DNA from: Callaeas wilsoni
Lineage: Eukaryota; Chordata; Aves; Passeriformes; Callaeidae
DNA: 64,000 bases
Assembly (NCBI GenBank): GCA_013398955.1
Contig: VWPU01004591.1
Span: 1-64,000, forward strand
Direction of reading: 5' to 3'
Shown: positions 38,520-52,700 of the stretch, piece after piece
Position numbering within the stretch: the stretch's first letter is position 1
Layout of the letters: every line of letters begins with the position of its first letter
Made by a program: the position numbers and the translations under genes
Notes under the pieces: model-generated
Database searches by the model: none
Seen by the model: the letters and a program-made list of their open reading frames with translations, nothing else
What the model was told of the DNA's origin: nothing

Positions 38520-38990
38520 CCACTTCGGGATTCGCTTTGCCGGAGGCGCTGGCCCTGGCCCGCGGGCGGCCACGGCCGCGCCCGGCGGGGCGGGCGGGGG
38601 ACGCTCTGTCCCTCCTCTCGCTGCTCCCGGAGCCGCCTCTCGCTGCCGCCTCCGCCAGGGCCCGGACCATAGAGTGGCGCGGGGTAGGCGGGCGCTGTGC
38701 CGCGGTGGCTTGTGGGATGCGGGAGGGCTGCGGGGCGGGAGCGGCGCATCGCGGCCTGGCGGCGGGAGCGGCCGCGGCCTCAGGTGAGCGCCGGGAAGGG
38801 GCCGCGTCCCCCGCGGCGGCGGCGCCTCCGCCCCCACAGCGCTCCGGGAGCTTCCCCGTGCAGGGCGCGGCCTCGGCCCGGCCTCCCGCCGCCGCTCGCG
38901 GCGAGGCTGGTGCAGCCGGTGTGCGGGGACGGGAGAAGCGCATCGGGGCAGGAGCCCCGGGACGCCGCGGTCGGGCCGTTTCGCGCACAC
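38520..38990 (+). promoter_or_regulatory. CpG-island promoter of the septin gene
   Basis: This is a dense CpG island with abrupt borders and no TATA box. It contains a strong splice donor, CAG|GTGAGC, with GT at 38784-38785, which probably ends the non-coding first exon of the septin; the next exon begins at 43651. The transcription start is unknown, perhaps near 38660-38720. Long open frames on both strands (38348-39028, 38401-39234) reflect base composition. Confidence 0.65.
38717..38783 (+). other. Probable 5' UTR exon of the septin
   Basis: The segment ending at the donor 38784 is the best candidate for the first exon. An ATG at 38717 opens a frame of 22 codons that crosses the splice junction to 43651 and then meets TGA at 43662-43664, 11 bases before the septin ATG. 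It therefore cannot extend the protein but may form an upstream ORF. The true 5' end is not visible. Confidence 0.45.
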
Positions 38991-41900
38991 CTTGGTTTGT
39001 TTTTAAAGCAAGGCAGGGATTAATTTGAGACGTGGACAAGGCCGTGGTGCTGGGGTAGCCGGAGATGCGAGGAGAGGATGGAGCAGGAAGTGCTGTCTCC
39101 ACTGGGCATTCCTCGGATGCTTGTAGAATTGCAGCGCCCACCATGGGATTGCAGCTGCCGGGAGCCAGGGATGCGGCGGGGGCATGCACAGAGCCGCGTG
39201 TACCTGCTTTGGCGACAGACCGAACCTGCTTCACGTTTTTTTGCCTTTAATTATTGCTCACGCGTAGGTCAGAGACTTCATGGTATCGTGAGATTTAAGC
39301 ACGACTTGGAAGTGATTTAAATAGAAACTTATCAGTTTGCGGTGCGTTGGCAGTATGTACACAATTAAGCTCTGGGTGTGAGGCAGAGCTGCCTATTTCC
39401 TGATGAGTGATCCTGGCTAATATATTTACCTTTTTAATTAAAAAAACCCCCTGTTTTTCACAATTATAGGTCCGTTTAAGAGTGGTTTTTCCCACAGTAA
39501 CTCGGCAAAAATACCGTCAAAAGCTGCTTGCCTACGAACAAAATCATCCTTAAAATGGATCATTTACAAGAGCAGTATTACTGCCTCCTTTGTGCATTTC
39601 AAGTGACCATATTCATTGAAAAAACAGTAGGAAAGGAAGTTGTTTAGTCATATGTTAGAGTTGAAATGGAGCTTTAAATAAAATGTTTAGGAGTAGAGCT
39701 TTAGGTTCGTGCATTGCTTTTTCTTGACCTTTTAAGAATAGTGCTCATACAGGTGGTTGAACTCCTGCTTAGTCCTCGTTCCTTTTGCTGTGCACGTGTG
39801 TGCTGTTAAGTCACAGGCATGTTCCAGATTTTGATGCATTCCCAGCAGTAATCCCTGTACAGTTTCCTTGGTTCAAATACAATACCAGAAGGAAGTCTGT
39901 AGAACTTACGAGCTCTGAACATCAGTTCCAAGCCAGAGCAGTGGCTCACACTTAGCATGGTCTGTCTGGAAAGGTCACAGCTGGGTTGTTGCATTTTCTA
40001 TAAATTCCATGTTCGGTGGAAGTGATACAGTCATTTTCCGGAATAAGAGTAAAGCAGAATTGTTAGTGTGTAAAAAATCATTCCTTCAATTGATAATATC
40101 GATTTCTAATGAGTAAAAATGAAATCACCTGGGATTGTTGATCTAGAGGGAGTGAGGGAAGGGGGTTTCTCCGCAATGGAGGTGAGGATGTGCCAGGAAC
40201 AAAGCATAGCACACAGAACAGGCTCTGCTGGACACTTGTTAGAGCTCAGTGATTCACAGAAACATGTAATTTTTTCTATTATTACTGATGTGACTCAGAA
40301 TTTGGCATTTCTTCCTTGGATTTTGTAGTTCTTTTAGTGAGACACCACAAACACTGATATTTTACTAACATGTTCTTGGTGTTTCTGTCTAAGTCTGAAA
40401 AGTGACTTCAGAATGCTGATGTTGTTGAGACCATTTCAAGCACTGGGAAAACTGTTTCAGTCTTTACTGCTATCTGTGGTTATTAAGTACTGCTAAAAAA
40501 GTATCTGAGTTATATAGCCTCTGATGGAAAGAAGTCTCAGTTGAGAAATCAGGAGGGCTGTTCTGCTTGTCAGGATGGTTGTAAGGTCACTGTGAAGGGA
40601 TTATTTGAAAATGTTGTTTGATATCCTTATATGGAAACGCTTTTTGTACATGTTTGATAGTGCTTTCTTTGTGCTGGTTCCTATTAAGAAGCTCCCAGTC
40701 TGCCTGTTCCTCACAGTTTACTTCTTGCATCCTGACAGGAACAAAGGAAATGACCCATTTTCCTTCCCCTCTCTTTCTCTCTCACCAGAGTACTGTTCGT
40801 AGCAGAGGATGGTGGGATGGCACGTTCCAGCTGCAACTGAGCTTGGTGGCACTTTGCTCCTTTAGATTGCCAACATCATGTTGTTCAGGATAGGAGTTTG
40901 TTGGAATCCAAAATGAAAATTTTGTTATGTTATCCACTGTTCAAAACTAGATTTGGACATTCCTGTGCTGTAGCACAGTGTCCCTTTTTTCCTGCTAGGC
41001 CTGTTTAATAGGCCCTAGCATTATTTACAGATAAAGTTTCACTGCTTTTTGCAAGTTGTTGCAAATGCATCTTATCTATTCTTTTCTCCTTGAACTGTTT
41101 TGTATGTGCTGTTTTGCTTATCTCGTACTGACTGAAAGAGTACTTTGAAAATCTAAAGAAAACAGAACAGATACAGCTCTTGCTCTGGTTTGCCTTAATT
41201 GTGGAGTTTTTTTATACATTTTCTTCTGGACAGTTGATAAGAAATTAGATGTTACAATTTCCAGGTGTGAGACTACCCAGAGCGTTGCCAGAGACTCGGC
41301 TTCACGTTGTTCTGATGTTTGAGTCAGCTGTGTGCAGACAGAGCCCTGGGTTTCCGTGGTCAGCCATGCGAAGCGTGGGCTGGTCCAGCGCCAAGCTCTC
41401 TCTTGTGAGCAGTGCTGAGAGCGCTGCGGCTCTTTGGTGCTGTAAGGAGATTTAATGTATGGCATTTTGTCAGTTCTGAGGGTTTGATTTGTACTGTATG
41501 GGAGAGCCTCGGGAAGACAGCACATGGTCATCCGGGGAAGTTGTTTGGTGAATGATTTTCGAGGAAACCTCATGAGGGCAGTATTAGGAATTGCAAAATG
41601 TCACGGCTGAGCAACTGAGCTCCCAAATGAACCTCAGTGCCTTAAGTGTTGTAGAACAGCAGGTGTTTCTGTGGGGTTTTTTGTTGTTGTTGAGGTGCCT
41701 TTTAGCTAGCACACTTCTATTCTAACAGAATACACTGGGAAATGACTAACTGGAAGTGTGCTGGAAGTGTGAGCTGCAGTCATGATGTGATCAGAGCAGC
41801 TGGGCTGCTGCTTTGGCTACAGCAGCTTTTCGGTCAGAGTAAGACACAAGGTGATGTGGTTTGCCTTGCAGGAAACAAGTTTTTGTAAGCTGTATTTGTG

Positions 41901-43650
41901 GAACAGATGGTTTTATAAAAAAATGTTCTTTTACGAGAAGACAGACTAATTTTGAAGCCAAATGTGTCATAATGGGTTGACAACAATTTTGACTCTTCTG
42001 CTTTTTAATCAAGTAACTTGAGTAATGCCACAATGGATGTGACTATACTGTCGGTTTACAGTAGAAAGAGAATTTGCCATACATATTGAAACCTGAATTG
42101 TTCCCTCATCTCTCCTTTATCTGTGGGCAGCTGGCCTGGGTGGCTTCTCCTCTGGCATTACTGTGAGAAATGGGTCAGGTATATCTACACTGGTACTCAG
42201 TAACGATGAGCTTTTCCAAACTCATGAACTATGTTACTAATTTTATTCACAAGGTGACAACAGAGGTTTCAAACTTAGAAACAAGATGTCCACAGAGCAA
42301 TGAGTTACTTCTGGCAGTGGGATTGTGACTGTGTTTGAGACAGTCTTTGACACAAAGATCTGTGACAATGGTTGGCTGGAGGCTGGAATGAGCCTTTGCA
42401 TACTGGTCAAAGAAAAATAAGCATTGGTTTATCAAAACCATTCTTAAGGGATGTTTTCCAGAATGTTTTGAGCACTACACAGTTAAAGGCTGACAGAAGA
42501 TGATCAGAATCAGGACCTCCCTATTTTCCAGGCAATGGATGCATTAGTCTTTCATTAGTAAGCAAATGAGCTGAGTATGGGGGGAAAGTAGTTGGAGGAG
42601 GAAAAAAAACAACTTTCCTTGCTTATAGGGTAGCTGGTACCTGCACAGCTGCCAGGATTTTAAGAGCCTGCTGCAGGGCAAATGAGATACCATGGGAGTG
42701 GATGACCTGTTTTCTTTAAAACTCCAAGTGGCAATTATGCTAACTTCGACTTTTCCTTCAGTTCAGAGCTTTGTGTGTCTCTGCCAGGATTTGACTGTCA
42801 AACTGCCAGTGGCAGAAACTGGACTGTATCCTGCTAAAACGACTCTTGCTACCCAACAGGAAAGTCTGAACACACAGGTGCCTGCATAGGTCACTTCCCT
42901 GCTTTCCCAGGCCAAGAGCTGCATTGTCAACAAACCAAGCTGTGAAGTGCTCCTGCCACTTCTGCATTTCCTGTCCCTGCTCTGGGGCTGCTCCAAATGA
43001 AAGGGCCTTGCTATTGCCCTGATAACTAATCTATAGCACAGCTAACATCCTTGAGTAAAGAGATAAGGGCTTGCCAAAGTCCAGCTGTTCTGGGTGTCTG
43101 AAACTAAAGAACAAATCTTTTTTGATAGTCCTTCACACTGCCGTGAATTTTTGTGTCCAGCATGGGTTAGCCAAGCATAGTGTCCTGTTCAGCAACAGCA
43201 CTTTGAAGTCACCGAAAATAATGTTATGTTCTGACCTTTACCTGGGAATCATGTAGGTGTCCTGTTCTCATGAGAATTTTTGGATGTGGTAATGATTCTC
43301 AAGTGTGATGTTTGGACAACATTTGCATTACATTCGCCTATCTGTGAACCATCCTTCTATAAAGACAGGATAGGTGAAAGTTTGTTATGATACTAAATTT
43401 TAATATTTTGCATTTTGAAGGAATATTTCTGTTTTGAAAATTTTAAGTATTTAAATTAAGTACTCCGGTGATTTATGTCAGAAGCAAGACATTTTGATTA
43501 TGGCTTGTTTGTTCTGGTAATCCTGAAGTATGTGACACTTCATTGTACTACAGCAAAATGTGATTATTGCATGCAGTTGATCAGTTCAAAATTAAAAGTA
43601 ATGTAATCATCAAGTCAGCTAACATGCACTGTGGCTTTTTTTTTTCCCAG

Positions 43651-43702
43651 TGTCTGCAACTTGAAGTGAAGAAACATGTCTCAGTCAGGTGAAAAAGTAA
43701 AG
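43651..43702 (+). other. Septin exon 2 with the start codon
   Basis: The acceptor TTTTTTTTTCCCAG ends at 43650. The exon has 25 non-coding bases, then ATG at 43676 in a good context (A at -3), nine codons (MSQSGEKVK) and the donor AAG|GTAAAG. A short first coding exon before the conserved [10 protein letters not shown] exon is usual for SEPT2-group genes. Phase 0 joins cleanly to TTT at 44794. Confidence 0.8.
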
Positions 43703-46700
43703 GTAAAGAGATGGCTGCATAGCCAAAATTTTGTCTAGAATCTGTTCAACTTCTGAAAACACTCCTGGTTTTACTGAGGTGCTAAAATTGTGAATAAATG
43801 ATACCTTATTGCTTCAGATGTGTTTCTTAAAAGGAGCTGCTTAGTAGAAACAGAGATTGCATGTGGTCCTAGTGATAGGCTTTCTGGTGTTCACCAGACA
43901 TTCAGTGTCTGCTTACAAAGTTAAAATGGTACCTTCACCTAAGGAAATTTCATACGACAATCCTTCATTTCTAATGTTTTTGCCCACCTGGATGGGCTTT
44001 AAAAGGATCGTTAGCAAATAAATAATTACCTTTTAAGTAATTTCCTTTCTATCCCCCCACAGCACTGCAAGTGTATGGCATTGTAAAAAACCTGTTCTCA
44101 TAAACTCATCTGTGAAGAAAACACCTGGTTCCAGGTAGCCCACAGGTCCCTAAGTCAGGTGGCTGCAGTTCTTATTTAGGCTCCTATTAGGTTTTCAGTC
44201 AATGGATAACAGATGGTGGAGCAGACTGCCCTGTTTATAGCCCAAATCTCTTTGATAAGTTTTTCAGGCATGCCTCTTCTTCCTGCTTTTGTATTAGAAG
44301 TTTAAGATTGTGAAGATAGGTGAACAACTTAACAAGCAAAAGATACATCTCTGTGCGATTGTATCTCAGTGATCTCCCACTAGTACAATGTTCTTGTTTT
44401 TTACCTGTAAGCATATGCATTATTTTTATAGAGGATAGTAGTGGCAGACACCAAATTTGAACAGATTTTTTTTATTTTTAACTGTATTTATTTCTTAAGA
44501 TTAATAATGGTATGTTCTTGCAAGCTTGCAGATTTTTATTTTTATTTTATCCAAGGGGAGAGTTTTGTTTGTGTAGCCCAAGGTACTTGCCTGATTTCTA
44601 TTTATATCAGCCTGCTTGGTAAATGAGCCTTTTCAAGGTCTGCCTTGCTATTGCAGCAAAAATTGTTTCATTCTCTATTCTTCCTTGTGCTTTATATACC
44701 CCTGCACTTTATTGTGTAGAATCAAGTAAACTCTTTCCAGCTTTTTAGGGGGAAAGGGACCTCATTTATATTCAACCTTTGTTTTCTCATCAGTTTTCCG
44801 ACTCGGCAGGCTATGTGGGATTTGCTAATCTGCCCAACCAGGTTCACAGGAAATCTGTGAAGAAGGGCTTTGAATTCACTCTTATGGTGGTTGGTAAGTG
44901 ACTTCTTTAAGTATTTTTGACTGTTACACAACAACAGCAACAAAATTTATTTCACATAGATGTATACATCTTCCTACTTAGCAATTGAGTGTTACACAGA
45001 AGAAAAAGCTTTGAACCTCTATACAGTTTCTAATTACATCTGTTACTATTTTGTCATGTTTAGTAGGAGGGAGTATTCTTAGTGATTAAAGACGATGACT
45101 TGCAGTCAACAGGACATTTTTGTATTCCTGATTCATGGTCAGATGATAGGGATAGTTGTTTAATCTTTCTTTGACTCTTGTTTCCCCACTGAAGGCATGA
45201 ATGCACACGGTGAGTATTTTGCTGTTGAAATGGTGATGCTGCTCTTTTGTTTTCTGCTGTTCTCTACTGACTCACTGTGGTGTCAGAGATAAACCTGTAA
45301 TTTGCCTGTTCTGTCAATGAACACCCCCAGTCTCCGATGGAGAATCCTTTAGGCACAAAGGTCTTCCAAGTGACATGTTGAATTGTGTTTACATTAGATC
45401 AGGTTAGTAGTGCACATATGCAAAGGGAGTCCACAGTACTGTCACCCTTTTGTAGCAGTTAGTGAAAAATGAAAATGTGCTCTGTAGTACCTTTTGGGAT
45501 TACTTGGTGACAGTATTCAGCAGTGTTTGTGACAGAATAGGTAATTTGTGATAATTGTAGAGTTCTGGTGTCGTGAAGTTTGTGATGAGAAATACAGATA
45601 ACTTTTCCATCTCTAAGATCAGGTTAGTAGCATCTAAAATAATATGGCCAGTTGGTCTAAATGCTGACTCCTTTGATTCCTTGGGTTAGGAAACAAGGGA
45701 TTTTTTGAAACTCAGATTTAGTAGTTAAATTTACACGTTTAATTTTATTACTTAGATGTAGGACAAAATTAGTATCATTTGAAGCTACAGAATTATGAAA
45801 CTTCTCCGGTGAATTTTGAATAATTTGCTTTATGATTTTCAGTTTCATAGAACATATATGGGCTTAACTGTAAGGGTGCAAAACTTGACTGTTAGTTTGG
45901 ATTTGCTTTACTCATTCTTCTTTTCAGCAGTGTTCCAGGTTCAATTTCTAGCCTAGAAAAATCTTCAAACTCTCAGAAATTTTCAGGAGGAGAGTTACAG
46001 CTCCTGATTTTGTAAGTTTAAATGAAAAAAGCTGTAATTTCCCTCAAGTAACTGAACTATCTCTAGATCTATAGTCCAAGTGCTGTATGACCTTTCAGCT
46101 TTTATTGTGACATCTGTTACAGTAAACTTACAATTTTCATGTAACATTTATGAAAACACTGGAGGCTTGTTTTTCCGGTGTTTTCAAAGTGCTTAGCTGA
46201 ACCTTTGATGTTTTTATATCAAAAGCTAGGGTGGATCCTGATGAACAAATTATTTTTCCTCCATTATGTGGACTTGGAGAAAGACAAGGTGCTTTAAAAA
46301 TCTTGGAGTAAAAAGTATATATGCTTAATAATCTGAATTATTTTGTTTGTAGGTGAGTCTGGCTTAGGAAAATCCACTTTAATTAACAGTCTGTTCCTGA
46401 CTGATCTTTATCCAGAACGTTACATTCCTGGAGCTGCAGGTAAATGTGGTTTTGCAGTTCCTCCAGCACACTCCACCCTATAAAATTTCATGTTCTATCA
46501 GTTAATATTGCTTCATTCTTCACTCATTACACCACTTTGTCATGCTGTACTTAAATTTTCTAAATTGTGTTTTGTTGACCTGTCATTTTCTTCTTTAGAT
46601 TTCCTTTCAAAGACTCGGCTTTTGTTTCTTTATCAGTTGTTATTAAAAAAAACACCTCTCAAACCTTTTAGGTATCAATATACCTAAATATGGTTTTGCT

Positions 46701-49700
46701 CTAATCTCCATTTCTACTTACTGCTTTTTTTGTCTGTAGTGCCTTAAATCCTGTTTAGAGGTGTCAATAACCTTTTGACAAAGAATCTATTGAGCTTTTG
46801 CATATTACGATTTTATTTTTGGATATTGTCATCAGTAAGTCCACATTTTAGTTCATTGCTTCTTGTTTACTTACAAAAACGTGGTGTTAAATTTTGCCTA
46901 CTACTTTGTGTGTTTTGATAAAATATTTTATGTCATGCAGATTACAACACACTTCAGCTTACAGTTCCTCTTCTATTGCTCTGTCCTGTGGGGGTCTCTG
47001 CAGCAATTGATAGGCAAATAACAATGCAAATGTTCCTTTGTTTTAGAGAAAATAGAGAGAACAGTTCAAATCGAAGCTTCTACAGTAGAGATAGAGGAGC
47101 GAGGGGTGAAGCTGCGTCTGACTGTGGTTGACACACCAGGATATGGAGATGCCATTAACAGCCAGGACTGGTATGTGTGCAAATACTGCTTTGTTAATGA
47201 AGTGTGTGTCTTACACAAACACTACTCTAGTGTGTCTGGTACTTCCTACAATTTCCAGTTTCAATTTTCCGACCACTTTTGATGTTTTTAAAAGTTTTGT
47301 AGGCTATGTCTGTGATTCTGCCTCAAAATTAACAGCCTCTCCTTCAAACAGTTTCTCTGAGCACTGCAGTCAGCTTTTTGTCTCTATGACCATTCCAACA
47401 GGACAAAATTCTGGTGGGAGGAAACTTTTTGTCTTTTAGTTTTTGTCTCTCTGGCCCATCCAGTTTCCATTTTTTAAAGACATTTCTTTTCATTTCCTGT
47501 CTTCTGTATGTGCTACCCGCAATTTGGGTAGAACTGGTGTCTTTTTATGATGAAGTTGCCACTTGGCTCTCTCTGGCTTAAATATTGGTGACAGTCTTTA
47601 ATGGATGAAGTAATTATCAGCAAATTCACTGGAAAACATACATAATTGCTTTAGCTTAATGATTGTTAAGAAAGACGTTTATGAAGTAGCTAGAAAGGAA
47701 CTGGACAATTTGTCACAAAGTTAGAATTAATAAGTTCATAAACATAACTTCTGAATAATCACACTCAAGCAATTCTCTTTAACTGTGGAAAGGTGATAAC
47801 TTTTTTCAAATAAAAATGAGATATCCTTACTGGGATGCTTCTAGTTGCAGTGGAGTAAATTTTCATGTGGTTGTCTTTTAAGAAGTGCTAACAGTATTTA
47901 TTTTACTTTGTTGTTAATTTTGTTGACACTTTATTGGTGGTGGTGGTGATAGTCCCAAGGCAAACAAGCGTCACTGTGCAGAGAAATGGAACATAAAGGT
48001 AATGCAGGTTGATTTGAGTCCTTCACTATAAGTTAAAGACCAAGAAAGAGACAAATAGCAGATAAGATAAACATATATAATGCTAATAGAATGTTTTGCA
48101 AGCTTTCATTGACAGAATGATGTATCTGCAGTGTTCTTATTATCAGACAGGGTTTTTTTCTCCTTTCTATGGTGTACGTGTAGGAACACAGCAAAAGTGA
48201 AGGCAGTGAAGTTCTGTAATACACTAAATGAAAGTCTGAAAGCGAAGCTCTAGTGAGATTTTTATTTTCCTCCCACTTTTCCTACCTTAGTAAGTTGAAA
48301 AAAATTGAACTTCAGGAATAACACAAAGGCATCTTTCTGGGCTGCATCATGGTCTTGCTTATTTTGTGCACTGTTGACTAGAGCTTCCTTCCGCTGGAGC
48401 TGAGAGCTCTGCAGCCTGTGCATTGTGTTATAGAGAGCTCTTCCTGTTGATTGTGTTCTAATGCCCTTTGTTTATTCTGCTCAGATGTTTCTTAGAGACC
48501 TACGTGTTCGGATTTTCTCCTTTCTTTTTGGAGGCTTTCTGAAGAAATCATTCTGTGGTGATTCAGACCCGAGTAGAACAATTCATACGTAATTTTCTGT
48601 GACAAATGGGAAACATCAAGTACACTACAGGATCAAATAGTACTTACATCCTACAAAATAAAAAGATGCAGTTAGTGTTATCTCTTTAGTCTGCTTATGT
48701 CACATGAAAAGCCTTTCAGCCATGGCAAGTGTCATTTTGACAAAGTCTGTTAATCTTTACAGGATGTCTCAGGGACTTGGATGGACAGACTCTTTGTTTT
48801 GAACTGTAGCGAAAACTAACCCAGTGCAACCACCTTCCTTCCTTGGTAGTTCAGAGGAAGGAGCAAGTTCATGTTCTTGAACTTATGTTTGTGTTCAGGA
48901 GCATTTACTGCAGTTGTGGTTCACTGGTAGATAGTGCTGATCGTGATCCAGGGTTTAGAAAGCCTTTTTTTGGGAAGGCTGCAATTTGTGCAGACTATTT
49001 GTTTTTCAGGGTGATGAATTTTACTAAGGCTATTTTTGAACACAGGTAAATCAAACTGTCACAGTGTCTCTAGGAGGCAGCAATCACTGGGAGTGTTTCA
49101 AATATCTTACTCCTGAGTAGGTTCCCTAGTGGCTTTTAGTCTCTGTCTGTGCATTGATGAAAGGGCCAAATTTTAGGGTTTGACTTTCATGGATGGGAGT
49201 TGAGGTAGTTTTTTCTGTATTTTGTGTCACAGAAGAAGGTCTGATAAAGATTTTGTGCAACCAGGAGGTCTACAGGATTGAAAGAACAACAGTGCTGAGA
49301 CAACACAGGAACTGGGAAATCATTTGTTATAGATTTAGTGCAACACATTTTCGCAAGTAGAGTAATTCTTGTTTTCTGGTTGCTATTGTACTTAAAACAG
49401 TATGTAAGGAAAGGTGGAGGTGAACCACAGCTAACCATAGTGATAATTTTTTAGATTCTGTGTGAGCCTTTAGTGCTGGCTGGAGTTCTGTATTCTAGAA
49501 TCAGACCCACACCTAGGATTGCTCATGGCATCGTTTAGGGGTGTGTTTGGAGAACAGCAGAATTCTTTATGGTGGGAGGTTTGACGCATTCAGCATCTTT
49601 TCCGTGCTTAAGTACATTGGGATCATGAGACAAGCATGTCCTTAAAATAACATCTTTCATGAGAAGAGAGGGGATCTAATGAGAGGAGGAAAATTATTGC

Positions 49701-52700
49701 TTGATGCTCAGATTTGCTTTGGTATCTGGCCTCATAAAGATTGACAAAAGCGGACTACAGGTGAACTTGTTAGATATTGCTTATCAAACACTTTATTTTG
49801 TCTCACTTGTGGTGTTGCAGGTCATTCTTTGATAGCTGCGCTCTGCTCTCTGGCTGCTGCTAAGTTATATTTTGTGGGTTTTGGCAGCTTGATAATATTG
49901 TTCATTTTCCCCCAGTGGGCTTAAATGCAGTGTTTGCGTTGTTTGCTGTTACAATACAGGATGTGCTATCTCCTAAGTAATGACTGCACTGTGGTATAAA
50001 CCAGGTGTTTCCCGGAAGTCAGGAGGTACAGGACACTAACATCATATTTATAGGGAAAATTATAGCTGTTAAAGCTAGAAAACTGCACGTAAACTAATTA
50101 CATTGCCAGAGAAATGTGTGATAGTTCTCTCCCATTGTTAGTGTTTGGTTTCTGTCCTAATATTTGTATGTCTTCAGTCTCATTACCTTTTACCAGCTAA
50201 GAGAAGTATTGAAGATCAACAGGAACAAAAACTGTATTGATGTGTTTCAGCATGTTTAGGTATTAAACATGCTGGTTTTTAATGAGTAGCACTAAGGTCA
50301 AAACCCAATAAATTCCATCTTTTGCTGTGTTGTCTTCTGTAGTATGACTTAGAACAGTCGAATCTTGCAGTGATGTAAATGTGTGTAAACATATTCTACT
50401 GTGGATTTATTCTTTCTCAATCCAAAAGCTTACTTAGCTTTGGAGAATCAAATTCCCTCCAGGATCTCTTCCATCATTCTCGTTACTTTCTTTTATTATC
50501 TCCTTTGCAACCCTGCAGCCCTGAGTCAAGCGTTGCTGCCTGTCACAGTATTTGCCAGCATTCTGTGTTCATTTTCCAAATTACTGATTTTCTTTTCTGT
50601 TACCTGCTCTGTTTCCTCCTTAAATGCATCTCATAAAATTTCTGCTTTCTCAGCAACAGAAATATGGATGTTCCTATTTCACAAGCTTTCTGCTTAGTTT
50701 TTTCTCAAGTAGTTTAAGACATGTTCATGATACACGATCGTCTGGCTAATCTTATCAGCTGTTCATTTCCCTTCCCCTGCAGTACCTAATGTAAAGAGTC
50801 CTTTTATATTAATGGTGTTTGCAGGTGTCTGCGTGCTCTGGAATAGCTTAAAATGATCTTCTGAGTTATGCGTTGTGTTTTCTTTTCTCTCTGTAGTCAC
50901 TGCCCTCTGTGTCTGATTAATCTGTGTGATCAGATTTTGTGCTCACTTACTTCTTTGTAGGGAATATTTTAAATTGCCGTGAACTAAGTAGGAATTATTT
51001 TTTTTTACCAACAGAAAAGAATTCTGTAAGGTAACAAAAATAGCTTAATAAATCATGTGATGCTTGAGTGCATGGCTTGCAAATGTATTTATACTTAATT
51101 CAAACAGACTAGAATACCAGAATTTTCATAGGTAACTGTAGAAACCTGGCTCTAGGGTCAGGGCTGTAAATCAAGGGGATATCCGGGATATGTCATTTGT
51201 CAACCGGTTTAAAAACAAATCTTCAGCCCCTACCCCCAGAAAAAAAGGCAGAAAAATCCTCAGTCTTCTATTCCTGTGTTGTCTCAGCACTGAGTGCTTT
51301 TTTCTGAGCTTGCACTTGAATTTTTAATCCAGTGAACAGAGTAATACTTGAAATTTGCTCTAGGCATAAGTTGACACTTGGTGGTTGTTATGAAAGCACC
51401 CTTTTGCATTATCAAAATATTTTTCCTCAGTACTAGATAAAATGCTAGGAAGTTGAATTTTTTATAATGTTTTTATTAAAAGTGTGTTTCTCCTCCTGTT
51501 CTTATCTTTTCGTAATTCTTTTCTTATTATTTAAAGCTGATGTAAGATGCCTCTCTTTCTCCTCCCTCCCATACCACAGCTTCAAAACAATTATCCACTA
51601 CATTGACAACCAGTTTGAGCGATACCTACATGATGAGAGTGGTCTGAACAGGCGCCACATCATAGACAATAGAGTCCACTGCTGCTTCTACTTCATCTCT
51701 CCTTTTGGGCATGGGTAAGAAAAAACTCTAGCTTGTGTATTTTAGGGTGTTGTACCTTGTTCATAAGTCTGTTCATTACTTGAATTGGTAACTTAGCAGT
51801 AATGTTAATTGAGTTACCAACCTGTCAGTTAGCCAGTGCAATTAGAACAGTCTTTGGGGATTAATGCTCTCCTTAACTTTGTCCCCTTTTGCATTTAGTG
51901 TTGTTTCAAGGCAGTCAGTACTGCATTGTTTATTACCCAGAAACATAAATGCTTTTAATATCCACTTCATTATATAGTGACAGTTTTAATCACAGCTTAA
52001 ACTTTACACAATCAAGTTGATAAACAAAGGCATTAAGCTTAATGAGTTAATTTATTATGAAAATACTGTTTATGTGGACACTTGAAATAAACAATTTTTA
52101 ATACGTTTGATCTGTTAAAAAACAAATAACACAAGACCCCATGTCTATTTTAAATCTTTTTTTTCCTGCTTGTTGGCAGACTGAAGCCATTAGATGTAGA
52201 ATTCATGAAGGCTCTTCATGGAAAAGTCAACATTGTCCCTGTGATTGCCAAGGCTGACACCCTGACGCTGAAGGAGAGGGAGAGGCTGAAGAGAAGAGTA
52301 GGTCTAACACTTGAGCATGAGAACAGAGCAACCCATACAATATTAAAGCCAAATATAAAGTAATTTCAAACTGAAGAGGGGTGAATGATATTGGCCAAGG
52401 ACCTAATCTTCGGGAAGTGTGAGGTGGGAAATCTTCACTGAAGTCTGATGTGCTTTGCCAGTTACGCTTGCTAAGAATGTGGCTGTTTTTGGCTTCATGT
52501 ATCTTAGCAAGCAGTGCTCCCAGTAGGGCAGGTTTTGGGCAACACAGTTTGTAAGAAGGGTTCAGACAATCCTGAAAGGAGAAGTGGAGATGTTTCAGAC
52601 TGGCTCTCAGAGAGCAGTGGCCTGAGTGCCTGTTAGTGCTGGGAGTGCATTAGGTGTGTTCTGAGGGGATATCTTTGTTTCATCTAGAAGGTACTTGGGT

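Noticed and set aside
38348..39028. 226-codon plus-strand frame, and the 277-codon antisense frame at 38401-39234
   Set aside because: Both lie in the septin CpG island, are rich in Ala, Arg, Pro and Gly, and match no protein; the strong donor at 38784 interrupts the first.
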